Positions 43,794-50,761 of a stretch of 64,000 bases of DNA are shown here, in pieces. How positions within the stretch are numbered: the stretch's first letter is position 1; every line of letters starts with the position of its first letter. Location: NCBI GenBank assembly GCA_016872725.1, contig VGZC01000027.1, forward strand, positions 1-64,000, read 5' to 3'. Source of the DNA: Planctomycetota bacterium (GTDB taxonomy: Bacteria; Planctomycetota; Planctomycetia; Pirellulales; Pirellulaceae). The notes below the pieces were generated by a model. It worked only from the letters and a program-made list of their open reading frames with translations. It ran no database searches and was not told the DNA's origin. A program made the translations under genes and the position numbers.

Positions 43794-44984
43794 ATGGCGA
43801 ACAGCATGCCGGCATGCGCCGAGACGATTTCGGACGAACGATTCACGGCCATCTACCATCTCACCGCGTCCGACGCGGAAGCCTCGGACCGCGCGTGGGA
43901 TATCTGCCTCGAGCAGACGGTCGAGTTCCCCGACGATCTGATCCCGACACGGGCCATTCGGGAACGGATCGTCGGCCGGATCGCCTCGATCGTGAAACTC
44001 GGCCGGGACCGACACGAGGCGAGGATCGCGTTTCCCGTCGATGTCGCGGGCGGCGAACTCACGCAGTTGCTCAACGTCCTGTTTGGGAATGTGAGCATCA
44101 AGCCGGGTGTTCGTCTGATGGGGTTCGAACTGCCTGCGAGCCTGGCGAACCGTTATCGCGGACCACGATTCGGACAGCGGGGCCTTCGCGAGCGGCTCGA
44201 CGTGTGGGATCGGCCCCTGCTCAGCACGGCGATCAAGCCGATGGGCCTGTCTCCCAAGGAGCTTGCGGAATTCGCCTACCGGTTTGCGCTCGGCGGTATC
44301 GATCTGATCAAGGACGACCACGGATTGGCCAACCAATCGTTCGTGCCGTTTCGGGAACGCGTCACCCGATTGAGCGAGGCGGTCGAGCGCGCGAATCGGG
44401 AGACGGGCCTGCGCTCGGCTTATCTTCCGAACATCACGGCGCCTGCGGACCAGGTTCTGGAACGGGCGCGGCTTGCTCGCGAATTGGGCGCGGGAGGCTA
44501 TCTGATCGCGCCGGGGCTCGCGGGATGGGACGCCATGCGCCGCGTCGCGGACGACGATGCATGCGGGCTTCCCATCATGAGCCACCCGGCGTTCCTCGGC
44601 GCGTTCACGTCAAGTCCCCTGGCGGGCATCGCGCACGGAGCGCTCTACGGCCAAATCACGCGGCTCGCCGGCGCGGACGCGACGATCTTCCCGAATTACG
44701 GCGGTCGGTTCGCATTCTCGATCGACGAATGCCGGGACATCGTGCGGGCCTGCAACGCGCCGATGGCCTCGATCGCGCCCATATTCCCGGCTCCGGCCGG
44801 CGGCATGAAAGTGGAACGGACCCGCGAATTGTGCGCCTTCTACGGCCGCGATTCCGTGCTGCTCATCGGCGGCGATCTGCACCGCCCGGCGGGAGACCTG
44901 GTCGCGAACTGCCGCCGGTTCGAAAACTCGGTGCGCGGCGCGATCGGCGTCCCCCCGCGCGCCGAGCGGCCGGATTCGGAATGA
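43794..44984 (+). CDS. RuBisCO-like protein (form IV)
   Basis: 396 aa, about 75 residues shorter than true RuBisCO large chain. Active-site landmarks are altered. Lys148 in TAIKPMGLS matches the Lys175 region, but the second Lys (177) is missing. The metal-carbamate loop reads IKDDHGLANQ (Lys173, Asp174, Asp175, His176), so the usual metal ligand Glu204 is replaced by His. A loop-6 lysine is not seen (IFPNYGGRF instead). Phosphate-site glycines remain in PAPAGGMK and LLIGGDLHR. It cannot fix CO2; known relatives act as enolases or isomerases in methylthioadenosine salvage or as decarboxylase-like enzymes in apionate use. Context with metY, metX-metW and a transketolase suggests sulfur or pentose salvage. 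Confidence 0.9.
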   Translation: MANSMPACAETISDERFTAIYHLTASDAEASDRAWDICLEQTVEFPDDLIPTRAIRERIVGRIASIVKLGRDRHEARIAFPVDVAGGELTQLLNVLFGNVSIKPGVRLMGFELPASLANRYRGPRFGQRGLRERLDVWDRPLLSTAIKPMGLSPKELAEFAYRFALGGIDLIKDDHGLANQSFVPFRERVTRLSEAVERANRETGLRSAYLPNITAPADQVLERARLARELGAGGYLIAPGLAGWDAMRRVADDDACGLPIMSHPAFLGAFTSSPLAGIAHGALYGQITRLAGADATIFPNYGGRFAFSIDECRDIVRACNAPMASIAPIFPAPAGGMKVERTRELCAFYGRDSVLLIGGDLHRPAGDLVANCRRFENSVRGAIGVPPRAERPDSE

Positions 44985-45061
44985 GCCGTTTACCAACGAG
45001 AATCCGTATCGAGACGTCCCGCCCTTCGGTTACACAGGCTTGCCCCACGGGGTAGAGTGAG

Positions 45062-45125
45062 CTTCCGGCTTGCGATCCCTTTCCCCATCCCCGCATGAAT
45101 GCGGCAAGCCGGAAGTTGCGATTTT
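45062..45125 (+). terminator. Nested hairpin after the RuBisCO-like gene
   Basis: CTTCCGGCTTGC (45062-45073) pairs perfectly with GCAAGCCGGAAG (45104-45115). Inside, CCGCAT-GA-ATGCGG (45091-45104) forms a second stem sharing its last base. A T-rich stretch (TTGCGATTTTCTT) follows. It lies about 80 bases after the stop, the right place for a terminator of the metY to RuBisCO-like operon. The 30-base loop is longer than usual, so a structured RNA element is possible. Confidence 0.5.
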
Positions 45126-45231
45126 CTTGATGGGGTCGACATCGTGTGTCCGATCGTCGCCGGTTCCGCGTCTTGATGGGTAGAATGAACCCATGCGATG
45201 AAGTCGATGTCGAGCGTCAAAGGAGAACCGA

Positions 45232-45963
45232 ATGATCTTGCGGCGTTTCCTGAGCAGTATTGCTTGTGCGACGGTTCTTGCCGCGTTGACGGTGAACGGC
45301 GCCGTCGCTCAGCCCAATCGCGAGTCGGCCATTCGATGGAACGACAAAGACGGGATCCCCGACGATCTGGTGGATGCCGAGTTCGCCCAGGCGATTGACC
45401 TGGAGCGCCTGCGGGAGGCCGTCCGTTCGCTCGACCAAGCGTGGATCGTCGACGCGGCCGTTGGCCTTTCCCAAACCGAGAAAAAGGTCGGACGATCCCA
45501 TCGGGCCATTTCGTCGGATGCCCTGTTTCGACTCGCCTTGCGGATGGCCGCCGATGCGCGGGACGGAGGGGCGTTCGAACGCGCGGCGAAGGCGATCGCG
45601 TCGGTCGGGAAACCCGAGTTCGACGCCATTGTCGAGCAAACAAGGAAACTCGTTTCCGCGGGACGCAAGCTGGACGTTCCGCCCGACGTGCCGCGCGGCG
45701 AACTGACGGCCGAGGCGATTCTCGTATACAACGCCTGCAAGAAACAGGTCAAGGCGGCGCGCGTCGTCGGTGATTCGAATGTGCTGCGGGACCTGCGCGG
45801 ACAGCTCGGCGATCTGTCCGAGCTGCACCCCAAACAGCGCGTTCACCTCCAACGCATGATCGACGAATCGCTGGTCGCCATCGCGCCCAGGCCAGACGCC
45901 GAGCAGCTCGCGCTGAGCCGGCTCACCGGCTTTTCAACGCGGTCGACGCGCTCCGAGCGGTAG
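45232..45963 (+). CDS. Secreted protein of unknown function
   Basis: 243 aa from ATG 45232 with AAAGGAG 8 bases upstream. A signal peptide is clear (FLSSIACATVLAALTVNGAVAQ). The mature part is mostly helical by sequence, with segments such as SSDALFRLALRMAADARDGG and AEAILVYNACKKQVKAARVV, and a single Cys in the latter. I do not recognise a family. It converges with the operon containing the 46290 gene and the split CHAT protein, and its helical middle faintly recalls AQDLIAYGRRTKSPEALLMA in that neighbour; that resemblance is weak. Confidence 0.75.
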   Translation: MILRRFLSSIACATVLAALTVNGAVAQPNRESAIRWNDKDGIPDDLVDAEFAQAIDLERLREAVRSLDQAWIVDAAVGLSQTEKKVGRSHRAISSDALFRLALRMAADARDGGAFERAAKAIASVGKPEFDAIVEQTRKLVSAGRKLDVPPDVPRGELTAEAILVYNACKKQVKAARVVGDSNVLRDLRGQLGDLSELHPKQRVHLQRMIDESLVAIAPRPDAEQLALSRLTGFSTRSTRSER

Positions 45964-46289
45964 GTCGCGGCGCGGTGTTCGCACCGGTTCCATGACGTCG
46001 CCCTCCCGCGGCGGCAAGCGACGATAGTCGACGCGGGCGGGATCTTTGATGACGCAATCACTGCCCCGATCCGGACCGTCTCCCGGTTTGCGACGCGGTC
46101 TTCCCACCGAAATGAGCGATGCGCCGCTGGGTGCCTGGTAAATCGACCCCCTTGTTGGGAACGATCCGCACATCATGCGGATAGACCGGATCGCAAGAAA
46201 ACGCGCATGCCGGGCACTTGCGATCGCAAGGCCCGGCACACGCCCGTCTCCTCTGGTCGACGAATCGCCGGCGGTCGATCTAGAGGGGG
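45964..46289. other. Intergenic region between convergent genes
   Basis: 326 bases. It holds the strong palindrome at 46208-46238. A short minus-strand frame with Cys-rich reading (CDRKCPACAFSCDPVY near 46170-46225) overlaps the palindrome and has no start signal; I do not annotate it. Nothing else is seen. Confidence 0.5.
46208..46238 (-). terminator. 31-base palindrome, likely terminator of the CHAT operon
   Basis: TGCCGGGC (46208-46215) pairs with GCCCGGCA (46231-46238) around the perfect 14-base palindrome CTTGCGATCGCAAG (46217-46230), with one unpaired A at 46216. On the minus strand it is followed by GTTTTCTT, and it lies about 52 bases beyond the stop of the 46290 gene. A rho-independent terminator fits best. 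The core GCGATCGC octamer is also a known type of over-represented genomic palindrome. Confidence 0.55.
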
Positions 46290-46973
46290 CTAGTTGTGAT
46301 ACAGGTTGAACCGTACGGGATTGGGAGTCGGATTGAGAATCGTCACGGTGACCGGCCCGCCCTCTTCGGACCCATAGCCGGATCCCACTGAAGTCCCCAG
46401 ACCACCACCGACGGGCCGCCCCTTGTCCTTGATCTCGACCTGCAGGATGGGCGGGACCGGTCGCCTATTTGGAGCTGCAACGGGGATTCCGTTCACGCGG
46501 AAGATCGTGTTCGTCCGCGGTTGGCAAACAACGGTGATATCGGCCTTGGCGCCCGGCGCGAGAACACCGCCCATGTTTCGCGGACCGGTCACGGCGCCTC
46601 GCGCCGTTTCAGAGACGGCCTCGGCGGCCTGGTCGGCCAAGCCGGCGAGCGTTTTGTCGTCGGCACGGGCCTTGCGCGCTTCCTCGATGAGCGCGGCGGG
46701 CGTTTCCGTGTCCGCGGCGTCGCCGACCTTCTCGGACGGTGTCCGATGCAGGATCAAGGCGGCCATCAGCAAGGCCTCGGGCGACTTCGTGCGGCGGCCA
46801 TACGCGATCAAGTCCTGGGCCATGCCCAGATCGGCGACCGCCTGAGCCGACTCGCTGAGCTCGGGCACGGCCTTGTCGTCCGCACGGCCGGCGATCGCGA
46901 CCACCGCCCCCATCATCACCAGGCTCGCCGCGAACAGGGCGCGCCCATACCCAAATAGAACTCCAAACCTCAT
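46290..46973 (-). CDS. Secreted or lipid-exposed small protein, unknown function
   Basis: About 227 aa from ATG 46973, with AAGGAG 8 bases upstream, which settles the start. A signal peptide or anchor is present (LFAASLVMMGAVVAIAGRAD). A helical part (AQDLIAYGRRTKSPEALLMA and ALIEEARKARADDKTLAGLA) is followed by a Gly/Pro-rich beta part ending VTVTILNPTPNPVRFNLYHN. I do not recognise a family. It follows the CHAT gene by 66 bases in the same direction and probably belongs to its operon. Confidence 0.75.
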   Translation of the reverse strand: MRFGVLFGYGRALFAASLVMMGAVVAIAGRADDKAVPELSESAQAVADLGMAQDLIAYGRRTKSPEALLMAALILHRTPSEKVGDAADTETPAALIEEARKARADDKTLAGLADQAAEAVSETARGAVTGPRNMGGVLAPGAKADITVVCQPRTNTIFRVNGIPVAAPNRRPVPPILQVEIKDKGRPVGGGLGTSVGSGYGSEEGGPVTVTILNPTPNPVRFNLYHN

Positions 46974-47039
46974 CACGACACTCCTTACGTAAGGGAAACA
47001 AATCACGAGACGACGCGCCTCGCGATACATGCACTCGGT

Positions 47040-49787
47040 TCATGACGACGACGGCCCCGCTTCTCCATCCGAGCCGGCGGCGGAAAAGACGGCCCAAAAA
47101 TAGGGATGGAGCCACGGTTCGGCTTTCTTTGACTTCCGCAATGCATCCACGAAACTCCGCTGCGACTCGGCGAGCGCCGACGAAGGCCGTGCGCCGGCCG
47201 CCACGCGTTTGAAGAAACCCAGCATCAGACGCGGAGCCGTTCCGTCGTACACGTCCCATAGTCCGGAAACGACGACCCGCGAACCGGACTGGAGGAAGGC
47301 CCGCTGAAGGCCGAACAGATCGTCGCCCGGCAGCGGCGAGCGATCCCCCAGGCCCGAATAGCAGGCATTCATCAGCACTACGTCCGCCCGCACGCGCGTT
47401 CCATACACTTCGCGGGCCGTCAATCGGCCATCGTTTCCGCCACGCGCCGGCGAGTCGTCTGGTTGGTCGCCACTCGACGGCTCGGGCAGGAACAGGAGGT
47501 GGCTTTCCAACGGATCCAAGGCGTCATTCATCCCGTGCGTCGCCAAGACGAGGAGTCCAGGCCGACGGAGCGCGTCCTTGGCCTCGCTCTCGCGCGCCGC
47601 GTCGCCTTGCGAAATCTTGGATACTCGTGATCCGAACACCGAACGCACATTCTCGATATCGGCGTCGACTCCGGGAAGCGGATCGGCTCCGGGCAATTCC
47701 GCAACGCCGACCGCCGAAACCTGATCGATGGCCCGCCACGCTTTCCGACCCAGAAGGTCCCACGTCGCCAGGGATGGCGCGTAGATCACATCAAACGGTT
47801 CGTCCAAGAGGAATCGAGGACGGACCATGTCCATCTTCCCGCGCGGCTCGGCGTCGAGTTCCGTAACGAGCGCCGCGAAGGGAAAGTAATGCAAGACATG
47901 ATGCGGCACGACGACGACCGTCTTGGCTTCTCGCAGCCGTTCCCGAAAGGCCGTCGGTATGAGCCGATCGTGGAGTTCATGGAGTTCATTCTGCCACGCA
48001 TGGTCGAAACCGCCGCCCGACAAGATGTCGCGAGCCATCTTCGCCGAATGGTTGTTGATGCCGGCCAGGAACGCACGCACCTGCCGGATGAGTTCGGCGG
48101 GCGGCATCGGCGCGCCGGACGCATCGCACAGCGGGGCCGCGTGGACTTGTCCGGACGTGTCCACGAGGAACACCCAAGCGACGCGGCTTCCGAGGAAATA
48201 CTCAAGCACCGCGACGTGTCGAGGCCACCGCCCCAGGAGTTCGGAAAGCGAGTCGCCGGGGCCGGCGTCGCGGGTCGGCAGATTCGCGGCCTCCAGTACG
48301 TCCTGAGCGGATCGGGCCTTCGCGAGTTCGGCGTAACGCAGGGCTTCGGCGGGACGGCCCGCACCGATCAGCAGTTCGACGATATGTTCATGGACGTAGC
48401 TGCGTCGAGCAATAAAGCCCGCTCGACCCAGACCGACCTGATCGGACGGGAACTGCTCGCGCAGTTGTTCGGCGACGATCTGCGACACCAGGAACTGGCG
48501 CAAGGCCGACGCTTCGTCCCCGCATCGCAATTCCACGAGCCCGAGAAGGCGCGCCACACTTTCCACGCCGGCCAATCGGCCATTCGCGACGTACGATTCG
48601 CGCGCGACGGCCGCATGCCGACGGCTCGCTTCCCAGTCTCCCGCGCGGAACGCGAGGTGCGCGCGAAGTTCGTGCGCGAAAGCGATCGTCGCCGAGTCCT
48701 GGACGCGATCCGCCGAGCGATCGGTGACCTGTTGGGCAAACCGATCCGCCGTCCTCGCCGCCGTCGCCTCCACCTCCGACGAACGACTTTCCATCGGATC
48801 CCCGTTATCCAACATGCGAATCGTGTCGGCGAGGAGCGCGTAGAGGCGAGCGAGATTGATGCGTGTGGCCGCGGTCTCCTCGACATCGCCCATTCCGTCC
48901 GCCAATTCGAGTGCCGATTCGTACTCGTCGAGCGCCGCCTGCCACGCCCCCAGCGCCGTCAGGATGGGCCGTTCCACGCCCACCGCCGTGCGAAATGAAG
49001 CGTTGTTGAGTCGATCCTGAGCCTGCCGCAAGAGGAAGTTGCCGTAGTTCACATGCGCTCGGTATTGGTCCGACGCATGACCGCCCTCCAAACGGCGAAT
49101 GGCCTGTTCAAATGCGGCGGTCGCATCGCGTTCGCGCGTCGCTCCGGCCTCCGACAGGATGACGCCGCGGTACGTGTCGGCAAGTCCCGCGGACCGAGGT
49201 TCCGATGCCGCGTCCCGACTTATTGCGTCGAGCTCGGCCAACGCCTCGTCCCACCGTCCAAAGGCGATCTTGTCGCGGGCCGCATCGATGGATGGGATCC
49301 CTGTCGTTCGCTCGACGCCGCCCGTCACAAGATGGGCGGATGACGCGCCCGGATCGCGCGCCAAATGCTCGAGCCACTGCAGCAACTGTTCCCTGCGCTT
49401 CCGCAGGTGGGCTGTCAGTGATGCGTCGGGCCTGTCGCGAAGGGCCATCCACGCGTCATTCAAATGGAGCGGCACACCGCTCTCATCCTTCTCGCTCAAC
49501 AACGCCTCAACCGAAAACGTAATGAACATCGGATCCTCGGGGTCATTGACGATCCGCGCCAATGCATCGATCGAACGCATGGCGAGCCGACGGCGCGCGG
49601 GGTCCGCGACCCGGAACTCGGTCTGTTCCGCCGCGTTTTCCAATTGAACGCGGTAATTCCCCGGCGGAAGGCCATCAAGGTGTTCCGGAACGGCGGCCGC
49701 GATTCCGGTCCACGCGAGTTCCGCCTTGCCGCTTGGGAAACGAAACTCGACAAGCGGCTGAGCGCGGTTCGATTCGCGAATCCGCAC
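47040..49787 (-). CDS. CHAT-domain protein, main part (separated from its N-terminus by a stop)
   Basis: 915 aa counting from GTG 49785-49787, which has no ribosome-binding site. A mainly helical TPR-like middle (for example FGRWDEALAELDAISRD, FEQAIRRLEGG, RYAELAKARSAQDVLEAANL) leads to a C-terminal CHAT peptidase domain. The catalytic dyad is visible: His in LVLATHGMND near residue 750 and Cys in LMNACYSGLG near 809, followed by LQRAFLQSGSRVVVSGLWDV. CHAT enzymes are separase/caspase-clan proteases. The frame upstream of the GTG is the same as that of the gene ending at 49794, so the two may be one gene (see findings). Confidence 0.88.
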   Translation of the reverse strand: MRIRESNRAQPLVEFRFPSGKAELAWTGIAAAVPEHLDGLPPGNYRVQLENAAEQTEFRVADPARRRLAMRSIDALARIVNDPEDPMFITFSVEALLSEKDESGVPLHLNDAWMALRDRPDASLTAHLRKRREQLLQWLEHLARDPGASSAHLVTGGVERTTGIPSIDAARDKIAFGRWDEALAELDAISRDAASEPRSAGLADTYRGVILSEAGATRERDATAAFEQAIRRLEGGHASDQYRAHVNYGNFLLRQAQDRLNNASFRTAVGVERPILTALGAWQAALDEYESALELADGMGDVEETAATRINLARLYALLADTIRMLDNGDPMESRSSEVEATAARTADRFAQQVTDRSADRVQDSATIAFAHELRAHLAFRAGDWEASRRHAAVARESYVANGRLAGVESVARLLGLVELRCGDEASALRQFLVSQIVAEQLREQFPSDQVGLGRAGFIARRSYVHEHIVELLIGAGRPAEALRYAELAKARSAQDVLEAANLPTRDAGPGDSLSELLGRWPRHVAVLEYFLGSRVAWVFLVDTSGQVHAAPLCDASGAPMPPAELIRQVRAFLAGINNHSAKMARDILSGGGFDHAWQNELHELHDRLIPTAFRERLREAKTVVVVPHHVLHYFPFAALVTELDAEPRGKMDMVRPRFLLDEPFDVIYAPSLATWDLLGRKAWRAIDQVSAVGVAELPGADPLPGVDADIENVRSVFGSRVSKISQGDAARESEAKDALRRPGLLVLATHGMNDALDPLESHLLFLPEPSSGDQPDDSPARGGNDGRLTAREVYGTRVRADVVLMNACYSGLGDRSPLPGDDLFGLQRAFLQSGSRVVVSGLWDVYDGTAPRLMLGFFKRVAAGARPSSALAESQRSFVDALRKSKKAEPWLHPYFWAVFSAAGSDGEAGPSSS

Positions 49788-49793
49788 GACGCG

Positions 49794-50297
49794 TTAGGGA
49801 TAGGCCTGGTCGCCGGTACCCTCGGGCAACCTCCGAAAGACGGCTCGCCCGTCAAGCAGCTCCGCGTTGTGCCGGGGACTGACGAGCAGCGCCGCCCGCG
49901 TCAACGTTCCCGTCGCCAGTTGCTCGACACGGATGTCGCGCAAGAACCCGACCGGCCCACTCGACGTATCACCGCGCGTGCCGCCGCGGACGGCCGACAG
50001 TTCGACAAAGGGGGTTGTTTCGGCCGGGGTTGATGGCCCGGGCCATGCGTCAAGCCTCGAAAGCGACTGGCAGTATTCCGTGGTTCCGTCGGGCGACCAC
50101 ACGACCAAACCGACCTGGCCGGGCTCCATCGCCTGGTCTTCGTCAATCGACTCCACGACCACGTTGCCTTCGTGATCCACTCGGATAACGCGGATCTCGG
50201 ATGCCGCCGTAGCGAGCGGGGCGCCGACCAGGATGATCAAGGGCACGATGCGCCAATCAATCCCGGCGGCTGAGCGAATTCCCAGGGCATCCCCCAT
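49794..50297 (-). CDS. Exported N-terminal segment in frame with the CHAT protein
   Basis: About 167 aa from ATG 50297. An export or anchor segment (IVPLIILVGAPLATAASE) is followed by a beta-rich domain (RVIRVDHEGNVVVESIDE, QVGLVVWSPDGTTEY, GFLRDIRVEQLATGTLTRAA) and ends GRAVFRRLPEGTGDQAYP before TAA (49794-49796). The next codons in the same frame (CGC GTC GTG CGG ...) continue as VRIRESNRAQPLVEFRFPSG of the CHAT protein. That reads naturally as the same beta domain. As a stand-alone protein it is unrecognised. Confidence 0.65.
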   Translation of the reverse strand: MGDALGIRSAAGIDWRIVPLIILVGAPLATAASEIRVIRVDHEGNVVVESIDEDQAMEPGQVGLVVWSPDGTTEYCQSLSRLDAWPGPSTPAETTPFVELSAVRGGTRGDTSSGPVGFLRDIRVEQLATGTLTRAALLVSPRHNAELLDGRAVFRRLPEGTGDQAYP

Positions 50298-50761
50298 GTT
50301 GCGTTTCTCGTCGTGGTGTCCGTCCCCGCCCATCATCCTGGCCAAGCCGAATCTACTCGTCCCGCCCCGGATTGGAAAGCCCTTCGTTCCTGACGGGGGA
50401 GTGCGTCCACCGGCATGTTGACTCACCGTTCCGTCCTACCAGACGCGATCCGGGGCCGAACCGGACACGATTCCTCAAAAAAAACCAAGAACTCGTCCCA
50501 ATGGGCCGCCACATCGGGACGCGACGTGGTCTATTCGTACGAATCACTGGAGAGGAACGCGCGACGGGAACGGCGAGACGAAGAGGCTCACCGCCAGTCT
50601 CCGCTCAGCACGAACGGCGCCCAGTAATACGGCGAGGCGCGATTCGAGGCGTCTTGGGCGCCGGCCCTCTCGCGCACCGCGCCGCGCTGCGCGAGGGTCT
50701 TGGATTCGGATTTCTCCCGCACAACGCCGCGCGGCGGTTCGGAGTCCGAATCGGAGTCCGA
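50298..50761. other. Intergenic region, no feature recognised
   Basis: 464 bases between the two CHAT-related genes on the minus strand. There is an A-run (near 50477) and no credible gene or strong hairpin. The promoter of the downstream CHAT operon probably lies here, but I cannot identify its boxes. Confidence 0.4.

Noticed and set aside
43794-44984. True carbon-fixing RuBisCO
   Set aside because: Too short, missing the second active-site Lys, the Glu metal ligand and the loop-6 Lys; no phosphoribulokinase nearby.
42824-45055. A 743-codon frame over the transketolase and RuBisCO-like genes
   Set aside because: Arg-rich shadow in the wrong frame; typical of GC-rich DNA.
45934-46239. Minus-strand frames in the convergent gap, including a Cys-rich reading
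   Set aside because: No start signal, and the reading crosses the strong palindrome; more likely a non-coding terminator region.
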